From Pinus tabuliformis (lineage: Eukaryota; Streptophyta; Pinopsida; Pinales; Pinaceae), in NCBI GenBank assembly GCA_031772625.1, contig CM062810.1, positions 457,193,731 through 457,257,730 of the forward strand: a stretch of 64,000 bases of DNA, read 5' to 3'. Below the pieces are notes generated by a model, which was not told the origin of the DNA, made no database searches, and saw nothing but the letters and a program-made list of their open reading frames with translations. The translations under genes and the position numbers were made by a program. This document shows, piece by piece, positions 22,786-34,366 of this stretch (the stretch's first letter is position 1; each line of letters starts with the position of its first letter).

Positions 22786-23005
22786 TTACACTATTACTAA
22801 GGCTATGGGAAATAATGCTTTGGAGCACAACATTCCTCTATTCCTTTGCCTGCACCAAGTGTTCAATTTTTACCACCCTCGACCATGCTTCTCACCATTT
22901 CTGGACACATCAGAGATTGCAGAACAGCTCACTAGAGACCCAGCTCAGCAGAAGCTTCCTCATCTCAGGGAGGAACTCGACGCAATGGGGACTATTGCTT
23001 CCTAA
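22786..23005 (+). pseudogene. Family B unit 2: integrase C-terminus, 3' part
   Basis: It continues the frame cut at 4799: GNNALEHNIPLFL, then PCFSPFLDTSEIAEQL and a stop at 23003-23005. This is the integrase tail found in many plant gypsy polyproteins. A polypurine tract (23006-23016) and an LTR follow directly. Confidence 0.85.
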
Positions 23006-23016
23006 GTGGGGAGGAA

Positions 23017-23638
23017 TGATCCAGGTGGATGTTGGTGGCCACCCACCTATCCCACTTTGACCCCCACAGCTGTCCCTTTCAGTTTTTAGGTTTCCTTAAT
23101 TGTAGCACAATTCACTATTTTTAGCAGTTTTTTTGGGTCCTGAACTTCCGGAACCATTTTGAGGCCCTAAATGACGTTTTTTGGGAAATCTGGGGGCAAC
23201 ATGGCTGCATGTACCAACGTTTCCCTTCCCAAAGTGGTAGTGCTCGAATATATATTTCTAACGAGCTATTGTGCATGCCAAACGGAGATCGTATGCCAAA
23301 GTTACGACCCTGGGAAATTGATGTACCAATTTACCCAAACAGGGCCCACAATTTGGCGTTTCATCTTCTAGGGTTAGGTTTTGGGATGCTAAGGGTTTTC
23401 CATTGTTTCTCAACAATAAATGGGCCTTCGAGCCTCATTGTAACGCAGTTCAGAGGCATGTAGCTGCTGCATCTCTTCTCAGAGATAAGCTACCATCGCC
23501 CTAGCTGGTTTATTTCCAACTCTGTTTGTAAGCATATTTCAGTATTTTACATTAATGAAATGAAGTATTATTTTCGCTGCATCTCTATGTTTATGGTTAT
23601 CTCTGTAATTTGTTGTGTTCCTATTTAAATCCAGATCA
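23017..23638 (+). repeat. Family B LTR (622 bp), shared by units 2 and 3
   Basis: Starts TGATCC after a polypurine tract and ends AGATCA before a primer-like site. It contains a TA-rich stretch (near 23243) and an AATAAA (near 23416). It is the 3' LTR of unit 2 and 5' LTR of unit 3. Confidence 0.92.
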
Positions 23639-23639
23639 G

Positions 23640-23651
23640 TGATATCAGAGC
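23640..23651 (+). promoter_or_regulatory. Primer binding site of family B unit 3
   Basis: TGATATCAGAGC, one mismatch from the tRNA-iMet site, one base after the LTR. Confidence 0.82.
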
Positions 23652-23769
23652 GGTCTACTTTTTCTCTGTTTTTCTTTGCATGTCCCCAACGAAGTCAAGA
23701 TATAAGGAGTTAGGGCTTGAACTGGTCGAACATTTGCAGGACCAGCTTCGCAAATCCCGACAGCCTCCC

Positions 23770-25729
23770 ATGGCGGATGAAAAGAAAGATGAGGGGGTAG
23801 GAGATCCTATCAAAATCTTGCTTGAAGAAGCCCTCTAGCAACAAAGGAACGCGATGATGGACAACTTTGCCCAGATCCTTCAGTGGCTACTCAGGGGCGA
23901 CGCATCAGCTTCCAATAGCTACTCTGGAAATGCCACACCGTTTAAGGTACAAGTTAATTTTGAAATCTCCATATTCGAGGGTCAGATAGATGTAGATGCC
24001 GTCGATAAATGGTTAAATCTGCTAGAGGGTTATTTTTCTGTTCATGATTTTTCCAGTCGAGAAAATATTATTTTCGCTCTTCTCAAAGCAACCCCCCATG
24101 TCAAGGACTGGTGGGAAACCTACTGCGAGCAGAAGGATGAAAGTACAGGCTCACTATTTTCAGTCGCACCCACCTGGGATTCATTTTGGGATGTCGTCAA
24201 GGAGCAGTACTACCGTGTCAAAAGCTATGAGGACAAATACATCAAATGAACCACACTACGCCAGGGACAGGACCAAGATGTGTTGGAGTTCACAAATATT
24301 TTTCATACCCTTCACACACAGTTGGGTATAAAGGACTCTGAGCTGCATCTGGTACTCAAATACCGTTGCTGCCTACATAGATACATCCAGGAAGAGATGG
24401 AGTTCCTGAACATCTCCTCGCTCGGCACAACATACCGATACGCTGTCAAAATCGAGCAAAAGTTCAAATAGAAGAAGCGAAAATTTGGATCTGCAAATCC
24501 GAAGACCAAAGGACAAATCCAAGGTGGGGTGACCCAAGACAACCCATCGAGCCACAAGAAAAGAACAACACCACGAAGTCAAAGAAAGACACGGGAAAGT
24601 GGTGTGAATTCCACAAGAGTCCCACTCATAACACAAGTGAGTGTCGTCGGTGGCCGAGTTGAAGGCTTCAGAATCAGGTGCATGTTCCGACCCTGAGTTA
24701 GAACCCAACAAGGGGAATGGCAAACGGAAGCAGATCATTGATGCGGAGACCAACGTCACTGTTGCCACCGCTAAGATCCAGAAGAATGAGCTCGAAGACC
24801 TAGAGGAGGGGGAGCATCTTTTGCACTCAGAGATGTGGGTGAAGGGTTTGCCGCTGCAATTCATTATCGATAGTGGTAGCCAAAAGAACCTCATTTCAAT
24901 AGAGGTCGTGAAGCGGTTGGGCCTACCGACTATACCACACCTGCAGCCGTACAATATTGGGTGGCTTCATGAAGGAAGAGATCTCAAAGTTAGCCAGCAG
25001 TGCCGCCTTCCCTATAGCATCAAGCCCTTCATAGACGAGGTATTGTGTGATGTTACACCTCTGGATGTTTGTGATGTATTATTAGGCTAGCCATACTTGT
25101 GGAGGTGACATGCTGTGTATGAGTCAAGGCCTCGTGCTATCATTATTTCTTTGGCTGATTCATTATACAGGATATCAGAGGTAGCCCCACCTACTGCCAC
25201 CTCTTTGATCACTGCCAAGAAAGGCAGCAAGCTGATCTCATAGACTAGAAAATTTACTTTATGTCTGGTTCGCTCCCAAAGTAAGGGGAAGATTGTCGCG
25301 ACATCCATGACCCCCGCGAAGGGTTCCTCCACGCAGCAGTAGCATCAAAGGAATACGGTCATGATAGAACACAAGAACAACTTCTCCTCACCCACAGGGG
25401 TACCACACAAGCTTCAGGTGGGCAACAAAGTCTTGTTGCATCTGTAGAAAGAATGCCTTACAAGAGCCCATCAGAAGCTCCGACCACGCCGACATGGTCC
25501 TTACACCATTACTAAGGTTGTGGGAAATAATGCTTTGGAAAACAACATTCCTCTATCCCTTCGCCTGCACCAAGTGTTCAATGTGTACCACTCTCAACCA
25601 TGCTTCTCACCATTTCTAGACACATCAGACATTGCAGAACAACTCACCAAAGACCTAGCTCAGCAGAAGCTTCCTCATCTCAGGGAGGAACTCGACACAA
25701 TGGGGACCATTGATTCCCAAGGGGGGGAA
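23770..25729 (+). pseudogene. Family B unit 3: gag-protease remnant fused to integrase C-terminus
   Basis: The ATG at 23770 opens the frame; a TAG follows at ~23836. A well-kept gag stretch runs 23854-24249 (FSSRENIIFALL, WETYCEQKDES). A frame shift in the Lys-rich region near 24550-24640 is followed by an open protease segment (24641-25090) with FIIDSGSQKN. The remnant then shows the same RT-start to integrase-C-terminus join and ends without its usual stop, running into the TGA of the next LTR. It is the least damaged unit of the three and best represents the family's ancestral structure. Confidence 0.87.
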
Positions 25730-26449
25730 TGATCCAAGTGGATGTTGGTGGCTACCCACCTATCCCACATGGACCCCCACAACTATCCCTTTTAGTTTTT
25801 AGGTTTCTGTAATTGTAGCACAATTTACTATTTTTAGCAGTTTTTCAGGTCCTGAACTTCCGGAGCCATTTTGAGGCCCTAAATGACGTTTTTTTGGAAA
25901 TCTGGGGGCAAAATGTGTCCATGGACCATTGTATCCCTAAAGTGGTAGTTCTCAAATATATCTTTCTAACGAGCTATTGTACGTGTCAAATGGAGATCGT
26001 ATGCCAAAGTTACGACCCCGGGAAATTGATGTACCAATGTACCCAAACAGGGCCCACAATTTGGCATTTCATCTTCTAGGGTTAGGTTTTGGGTTGTTAA
26101 GGGTTTTCCATTGTTTCTCAACAATAAATAGGCCTTCGAGCCTCATTGTAACACAGTTCAGAGGCATCTAACCATCGCATCTCTTCTCAGAGATAAGCTA
26201 CCTAAGGGTTTTCCATTGTTTCTCAACAATAAATAAGCCTTTGAGCCTCATTGTTACACAGTTCAGAGGCATGTAGCCGCCGCATCTCTTCTCAGAGATA
26301 AGCTACCATCGCCCTAGCTGGTTTATCTCGAACTTTTTTTGTAAGCATATTTTAGTATTTTACATTAATGAAATGAAGTATTATTTCCACTGCATCTCCG
26401 TGTTTATGGTTACCTTTGTAATTTGTTGTGTTCCTGTTTAAATCCGGAT
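25730..26449 (+). repeat. Family B LTR with internal duplication, 3' end lost
   Basis: Starts TGATCC after GGGGGGGAA. It is longer than its sisters because of a 105-bp tandem duplication. It stops at GGAT, two bases short of the expected GGATCA, where a G-related LTR fragment begins. Confidence 0.88.
26098..26307 (+). repeat. 105-bp tandem duplication inside the family B LTR
   Basis: Units 26098-26202 and 26203-26307 both run from 'taagggttttccattg' to 'agataagctacc'. They differ by a few bases, so the duplication is not fresh. The duplicated segment includes the AATAAA-like polyadenylation region. Confidence 0.85.
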
Positions 26450-29400
26450 TACCCATTTTTATAAACTATGCCATGGTGTCATTTTACCATTACATCAACT
26501 CATTTTTAATAAGAAATCCCTCAGATTTTCTAAAGAAGCCGCTACATACCTTCTTGTAGTAGGAAGGTGTTTTGCTGAAGAATGGTTTACACATATCAAA
26601 GTTTTTGACAGTACAACGGACCCGCATGTACTCCCTTTGTATGTCTCCGACAAGCTATTAGCAAGAGAATTAGCCCACCAGACTATGGGAAAAGGCTTAA
26701 CCAAGACTCTAAAAGATAACAAAAAGTCATTGTGGCCATCCTTTCCCATTTGGTGTGGTTCTTTTTTGTTGGAAAATTTCAACCATGCAAACAAGGAATT
26801 ATTAAGCCTAGAGAGCTTAAGGGTCCATACTCTGCCAAAGAGGAAATTTGACCCAGAAAAAATAGCACACAATATTACTACTGCAGTAAATATTAAGCCC
26901 TTTAACCATGAGGCTAATGATTCTAAATATCTTTTACAAACAGCTGAATCATTCGAACAAGCGTTCGGTTGGGAAAAAGTGAATTTGAATCTTGAAGATT
27001 TTTAAAAGTTTCAAGAATTTAGAAATGAAATCTCGAAACATTCTCGTTGCATTTGATAAGAGTTGAGGACAAACCTACACCTAGTTTAATTATTAACAGC
27101 GAAGGATCAAATACTCGCATAGAATCTCAAGTCAATACAGCCCAGGATATAGGGAAAGCATAAGATACATAGAATACAGTGGAATCCAGTAGAAGGTCAG
27201 CCGAAAAACAAGTCATAAGTGACCTAACTAAAGATACGGTCCCTAAATCAAAAGCAACAATTTGGAGCAGGAATGGCACCAATTTAATAAGAGGTTACAA
27301 GATATTCCCAAGACAACAGATGTCCAACAAACCACGGAATATCATACTCCACTACAGACGAAGAAAACTTCAGAGTTTGAGCCAATGGATGAGAAAGGGA
27401 CAAGTTAGCAGAATACATAAATCATTCATGCATTGCCAACATCTGAAATTATCTTAAAGGTCACAAAAATTCCTCCTTTAGATGTATTCTACAACCCACT
27501 ACATAACGTTGTAGTGAGAAGACAAAGGAAAAGAAGGAGGGTGGAAACACCCAAGATCCTACCAGGGAATGAACCGATGGACATAGTCTGGAAGGATATT
27601 CCTTCCAATCCTACTGAAAATTTGACCAGACTGTCGCAATTTATAGGGGCATATGCAACTACCACCATGGATTAAGCCACTGAGGTATCTATTTTGTGAA
27701 GGGAAAAGGAATAAGAGATAGCGCAGCTCGAGCAACAACTTGAAATTGAGAAGGAAAATGTAAACAAGCAAGTCGCTGATCAAGTAGCCCAATTGCAATA
27801 GAATGTGGAGGTATTAAATATAAGCCATGAAGCAGACATTTCTGTGAAGAACATGCAAATCCAAGAATTCCAGCAGGCCATGGAGAAATATAAATATGTC
27901 CCTACTGTCGATGAATTCATTAAAGAGGCATTAGAGCTAAATTCCCTTCTATCAAAACAACAAGATTTATTTTGTGAGAGAATGTCTCATGTCACCCCTT
28001 ATCTGATTACCAGTGATTAGTTAACAGATAAGGTGATTGACCAGAGAACTAAATTTAATGATTTAAATACAAAGATCTTTGAATACATTTAATGGAAAGA
28101 AACTGAAGAGGGAAGGAGCGCTAGTCGACATGAGATTGAAGAGACACATAAGGACATTTTATTCACAAATTAGGATGCGCAGATCAAGTAAGCTGAATTA
28201 GCAATGGAAAGAGCAACATGAATGGCAAAGAACATAGTAAAAGCAGTAAATCACACTTTTCACACTACCAACTTGGTAAAATAAGGTAAACTGAAGTCCC
28301 TGCCCCATTTAAATGACTTGGATAAAGACTGGAAGGAAAAGATGAAAACTCAAAGGGAGGCGATCATACAATTATCAATGAGTGACTGAGAGGCATATTG
28401 GCAATTCCTTGTCAAACCTCACAGCAAAATCATGATGCTAAATTGTTCATTGCACTCAACTCAAAGGATTTTTCCACCTCTCACAGATGTTATCTTTGGA
28501 GGATAGGTCAGAATGCAATTTGGGGCACCTCTTCAAGTGAAACTGATGTCCAATATATGCGATCTAAAGGAGAATCTGGAAGACAGTAAGTCATCTTTAT
28601 AACCTCTACTCATCAAATCACTTTTATTTTTAGAGTTAGTTTCTAGTTAAGAGGAAGGTGTTTGAAACCTCCTCAAATATTTTTTAAAATCTATTTTTGA
28701 ACTTTAGTTAGATGGTATTTATACGCTTCTCATGCATTTAGAGAAGGGTCCAGAATTTTATCAAAAACATTTGTAAAGAATGCACTTATGTAAGTTTGTG
28801 AAGGCCTTGATGAAATTACAGAACATGGTTATTTCTTTTTAATATCAAACTACTTTCCTTTGTCGATGCACTATTGTATACTTGGAGAATAATTTGATCT
28901 GAAGAAAGGAGCTGATCTATGTCATTCGTCAAATGAGTAGAACCTCACACATATGGTACTTTTATCTTGTATGATTAGTTATGTTTTTGTTTCATTAGTG
29001 ATAACATTTTGTTTTCATGAATTATATATGGAGTATGTTCTTTCTATTACTACTGTATGATGCCTAGCTGAAAGTATTTATTTTCATATATGAATATTAA
29101 TATATGCAATATAGTTTAGACATTTCTTTGACTAACTATTTAGTCAAATAAATTATCTTTACATGTTTTCATCTTTTTTTAATAGGTGAATGATCTTTAT
29201 TATCACTTAACAAACATATATCCTTTTAGATCACATATCACACAGAATACCCCGGGTTTATATTAGAATAAGTTAGCTAGAAATTTACATGATAGAATAG
29301 GTCATTCAGTTATCATTATTTTTATTGCAATTGCTTGAAAGCCACCTACTCTCATTTTTAAACCCACTCTGGGAAACTGGTCTCATCATCCCCAATCGTA

Positions 29401-29493
29401 GCCACCACTTCAAACAGAAAAGGAGTTGCCTTTAAGGTCTAGACTGAGTGGTTATCCCCCATGTTGGAGTAGAAAATTTTTGAGGCTTCAACA
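26450..29493 (+). repeat. Diverged LTR fragment of a G-related family
   Basis: The last ~125 bp (29369-29493) align base by base with the LTR end of G (gggaaactggtc.catcatcccca..., ending CTTCAACA). Upstream, 26460-28602 encodes a distant relative of the LTR protein. The order, ORF then non-coding AT-rich DNA then conserved end, matches G. The 5' part is missing (the join at 26449/26450 falls in mid-ORF) and no primer site follows 29493, so this is a truncated solo or 3' LTR. 28603-29368 holds nothing else I can identify. Confidence 0.82.
26460..28602 (+). pseudogene. LTR-encoded accessory protein, copy 3 (distant homologue)
   Basis: Same protein as in the G LTRs but much diverged: by eye ~40-45% of residues match over 26600-26980. 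Shared motifs in order: PHVLPLY, DKLLARE, WPSFP, TLPxRxFDP, AES (26600-26960); IPPLDVFYxP, RRQRKRRR, a VWKD/E motif, LSQ-x-GAY (27470-27660); a coiled-coil region (27700-28020); and, beyond a TGA at 28387-28389, AYW-x-FLVKPHS and a NICDLK tail ending at TAA 28600-28602. Several stops and shifts break the frame. The seven codons of DKLLARE all differ from those in G while the residues are identical. The first ~300 residues are missing. Confidence 0.8.
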
Positions 29494-30001
29494 GATCCAT
29501 AGGCCCTAAACCAAGACATGTCTCTCATGCTTTAACGCAATCCAAACCTGTATCACTAGGCCCTAAATCGATAATTCTCCCTCAGGCCTTACCATTTATC
29601 CCACCAAAATCAGTCAAGGGATTCCTAGGCCTTTGGAAATGAACCTGGAGACCACCTCCACCCCAGATTCAGAAGTCCATCCAAAAAACAAAGCTCAATA
29701 CCGAAATAAACATCCCAACACCATGGCATCCGAAAAAGTTCAAGGCTAGGCTGAAAACCACAGTCATGACCTAGTAAAACCATGCCACTGACAATAAGAG
29801 AACCATACACCAACATGCAAAGCCATGCATTTCCAAACCAACTAGGAAATCACACATGCAAAAGGTTACCTGCAAGTATTCCTGCTGAAGATGCATGATC
29901 TTGCTTTCCTTCCTTGATCCTTACTTTCCTTTCCTTCCCTTTCCTTGTTTTTCCTTCCTTTCTCCAAATCTAGAGTGCTCCAAGAAAACTATAAGTGAGC
30001 A

Positions 30002-30032
<31 letters not shown>

Positions 30033-30442
30033 ATAATGAGAGAGCTCCAAAATTGAAATGACCAAGAACTTAACACTAACTAAGCTTGAGCTAAGAGTCT
30101 GCCAACTGATTCTCAAAAGCCTTTTTGTAAATGAGGCCTCTAATTTCTTCATTTCCTATTATTTTCCTTCAATTTCCACCTCACATGCAACCTATGACCT
30201 TTCACCTTCCTTTTCTCCTAATTTCCTTTATTTTCATAAATAAATGTCCCAAAAAATCCTTTGTTTCTTTTAATTCCTTTGCCTTAGCCTTTTCCAATTT
30301 CCTTATCCAAGAACACACATCTAGGGATGCCCACTAGGATATCTTTGCCCAACTTTCAGCTTGGAATACATGTCCCTTACCTGTGGTCTTATTTTTCCTT
30401 TATTAACTTTTATTACATGAAGTTTTCATCAGGGTTGTTACA
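29494..30442 (-). repeat. LTR fragment of chromovirus family F
   Basis: From about 29990 to 30442 it matches 36030-36431, the LTR of F: gagtgctccaagaaaact, ataatgagagagctccaaaa, cataaataaatg, and a terminal CAGGGTTGTTACA. On the minus strand it starts TGTAACAACCC. Earlier bases (29494-29990) resemble 35280-36000 loosely. No polypurine tract follows the end, so it is a solo or truncated LTR, cut on the left by the G-related fragment. Confidence 0.7.
30005..30032 (+). repeat. (GA)n microsatellite
   Basis: A pure GA run, expanded from a short gagtaagagaaag tract seen in the sister LTR near 36060. Confidence 0.9.
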
Positions 30443-33400
30443 TTAGACACTCTAGAAAAAGAACACGTAGAATTAGATGAAGGAGTGTTTGAGCTAGATT
30501 TGGAAGGTGAACTGATTAGTGCTTTAGAAGAAATTCAAAGGCTAAGGAAAAATATTAAGATGAAAAAAGAGATGTTAGAAAAAATTTAAAAAGAAAAAGG
30601 TAACTCTGAAAATTTGGCACCTATTCTTCTAAAAATTAAAGAAGAAAAGAAGATTGAAGATACTTTGCTAGAACATTTGAAAAACAAAGGAAAGGAATGT
30701 GAAAAGCTCGAGGAGGGGTTAGTCTCCCTTAGAAAAGAGTTAGAAAAGGATATGTCACAACTCCGTCTAAATCATAAATTTATCAAAGGATCTATTAAGT
30801 TGGATGAAATTCTGAGTGTCCAAATAACCCCTCATATCAAGACCGGTTTAGGCTATGAAGAAGAGACAAGCTCAAAATCACTTGAATACAAGGAACCCAT
30901 CTTCCTTGTTAATGGAGTCAAGTGGATAGACATATTTGCATCTAAAGAAAATTATCACAAACCACAAGAGATGCAAAGAAAATATAATAGAAATAAGATA
31001 AAAATGGGTCAAACAAAAATCAATAGAAACAATGGAATGCAAGTTACAACCATTCGAAAAGATATGATGTTCAAGAAAGAAATCAACAAAGATATTTTGT
31101 GACCCAAAGAAGAAGCTAACAAAAAATTAGGATACAAATGTTTCCTAGGTATGAGAATATTTTTCACAGTTATTTCTTTACATGCCAAAATTATGGACAT
31201 ATAGCTGCAAGTTGTAAATCATACTTGAGCAATATGAAAATAAGAAATCAAAGCTACAAACCCTATCAACCATATAGGATATTTTCCAATTTAAAAAGGA
31301 ATGTTGTTAAGGAAAACAATTCCTTTTGAACTTTGTTTTATGTGATTAAATGTTGTAACTTCCATAATTATGGGCATAAGACAATTAAATATAATATCAG
31401 AAAATTCAGACCAACTCTTGAGATCAAGTAAGCTTAAGAAGAACCCAAGATATGGCAACTAAAAAAGGAATAAAGTAATGAAAAATGTGACATTGTGTTG
31501 TATGCGCAAAATTAGGGAAGTCAATGGTATGTAGATACTGGGTGTTCAAATCATATGAGAGGTGACAAGAATAAATTCTTATCTTTAAAAGAATAAAAAA
31601 TAGGCAATGTCACTTTTGTAAATGATGCTCCACGAAAAATCATGGGAAAAGGTATAATTAGCCTAGTAAATGGAAAAGGAAAAGCTAAGAACGTGCTACT
31701 TATAGATGGACTCAAACACAAATTCTTGAATTTGATTTAAATGTGTAATCAGCCTGGATATGATGTCATTTTTTGCTCCAAAGTTTGTTAAATAAAAGCA
31801 TAGGGCATAGGAGAAGTAATGGCCAAAGCTACCATACCAGGAAAAAATGTATACATTTTAAATGAAGAGAATGAGAAATTTTGTTAGGGGAAGTATGATG
31901 CGATCTGGTTATGGAAGAGAAGGTTAGGACACCTCAACTTTGACCATATTATGAAGTTGGGTTAAGAGGAAGTTGTAATGGATTCACCGAAGATATCTAA
32001 ACCAAGTAATACAATTTGTAAGCCATGCGGAGTTGGTAAGAAATTTGGAGTGCCCTTCCAGAGCAAAGAAAATATGTCCACCAAGCATTTACAAGTAGTC
32101 CACATGGATTTATGCGGTATCACAAGAATTCATACTCCAAGTGGTGAGCTTTATTTTATGTTATTTATTGATGATTATGACAAACTTACTTGGGTTGCAT
32201 TCTTAAAATAAAAGTCAAAGCATTTGAAAATTTTAAAATATTTAATGCCATGGCTAAAAACGAAACTGAATAGAAATTAAAATTTGTAATATCAGACAGG
32301 GGTGGAGAGTTTACTTCTAACAAGTTTGGTGATTACTGAAAGGATCATTACATAAAGAGGCAATTCAAAATTGCAAGTACTCCACAACAGAATGCAACTA
32401 CTAAAAGGGAAAATAGATTAGTACAATCATGGGTAGCAACAATGATAAATGAGAGAAATATACCCAATAGGTTTTTGGCTAAATTTATTCATACAACAAT
32501 CCATGTTTTAAATAAAGCGCATTTAACGAAAAACAGTGATAAGACCCCCTATGAACTGTGGTATGGAAATCCATCAATCATAAAGCACTTCAAATTCTTT
32601 GGTAGCATGTGCTACATTAAAAATAATGATGATAAAATTGGTAAGTTTGATGCAAGAGAAGATGAAGGAATATTTCTAGGATATTCAACTAAGAACAATG
32701 GTTATAGATGTTACAATAAAAGCTTAGGAAAAATAGTTGACAACATTGATGTAAGAGTGGATGGGTCTATTCCTCTCAAAGGAGAGAAACCAACATATAT
32801 CAACTCAAATGAACAACTTGAAGTAGAAGTCAATGAAGAGGCAGAGAGACCCCATCCGAAAGATCGCTTAAGGTATGTACAAAAGGATTATCTTCCTAAT
32901 CAAATTATTGGTAATTTGGATGCAAGAATCCAAACTAGAAGAAGAACGATGAACCCCCCCAATCAAGCACATGTTTCTATGTTGTCTATGATTGAGCAAA
33001 ATATTTCTCTCAGGAAAGACAGGATGAACATTGGGTAAACACTATGAATGAAGAACTAGATCAAATCAAGAGAAATCAGACTTGGGAATATGGTTCCAAG
33101 ACAAAAAAATGTTTTTGGCACCAAATGGGTCTTCTGGAATAAATTAAATGAGGATGGATAAGTGGTGATAAATAAGGCTAGATTAGTAAGAAAAAGCTAT
33201 GCTAAGGTTCAAGGTTTAGATTTTGATGAATCCTTTCGCTCTTGTAGCCATATTAGAGGCTATCAGAATGTTTTTGGCATTAGCTAGTCACAAAAGGTTC
33301 AAGGTATATCAAATGATGTGAAATCAAGTTTCATGAATGGTGAGATTGAGGAAGAGATTTACATTGAACAACCTAAAGGATTTCAGTTGTCAAAATGTTT

Positions 33401-34366
33401 TGAGGAAGTATGTAGGTTAAAAAATGAATTATATGGACTTAAACAAGCACCTAGGGCATGGCATTCTAGATTAGGTAGATATATGATATAATATGGATTC
33501 AAAAAAGGAGAAAAAGACAACAAATTGTATATCAAATCTAAAAATGAAATATTTTAAATGTTGTTGTTTATGTTGATGACATCATTTTTGGTAGTGATGC
33601 AGATGCACTTAGTCAAAAGTTTGTCGTTGATATGCAAGTTGAATTTGAAATGTCCATGCTTAGGGAACTTTCATTATTTCTTAGTTTACAAATTACACAA
33701 TTAGCAAGATGGGTATTCATCTCCCAAGAAAAGTACCTCAAAGAAGTGTTGAAGAAATTTGGAATGGAATAATTCTCACTTGTGAGTATTGCAATGGTCA
33801 CTGGATGTAAGTTCAACAAAGATGATGATTCACCTAAGGTAGATCAAACATTGTACACGTCAATAATAGGTAGACTCTTATATTTAACATATTCTAGACC
33901 AAACATTATTCACGTTGTTGGTGTTCTTTCTAGATATCAATCAAACCCCCAAAAAAATTCATCTCTTAACAACCAAAATAATATTCAAATATTTGATAGC
34001 TACAATGGATTATGGGTTATGGTATCCACGATGTAAAAACTTATCATTCACTACATATACAAATGTTGATTGGGCTAGAAATATAGATAATAGGAAAAGC
34101 ACAAGTGGAGGTGATTTCCATCTTGGATAGTTCCTAATGGCTTCGTTGAGTAAAAATAAAAAATCTATCTATTTTTCCTCTGCTGAAATCAAGTACATTG
34201 CAGTTGCAACTAGTTTAACTTAGATTTTGGGGATGAAGAAAATCTTATAGGATATGAAGATAACTTATTTAGATCCTATTCCCATTATTTGTGATAACAT
34301 GAGCATTATTATCATATTTAAGAATATTTTTCTGCATTCAAAAACCAAGCACATTTCCATAAAGTA
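30443..34366 (+). pseudogene. Ty1/copia gag-pol remnant
   Basis: Domain order is copia: a Lys/Glu-rich gag helix region (30450-31100), a CCHC-like knuckle (CQNYGHIAASC, near 31180), protease with WYVDTGCSNHM (near 31525), a pre-integrase region (31900-32050), integrase core with D in VHMDL (32100) and SDRGGEF (near 32295), an open integrase C-terminal stretch (32442-33038), then RT with KQAPRAW (33440) and YVDD (near 33570), and RNase H ending in SKTKHISIKY at 34366. Integrase precedes RT, as in Ty1/copia. Many stops and frame shifts show long decay. No copia LTR is present on either side: the left end abuts an F LTR fragment and the right end is cut by the F LTR inside RNase H. Confidence 0.88.

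Noticed and set aside
22755-23060. 101-residue frame across the right end of element G
   Set aside because: It crosses the insertion junction and is out of frame with the family B integrase tail, so it is an artefact.
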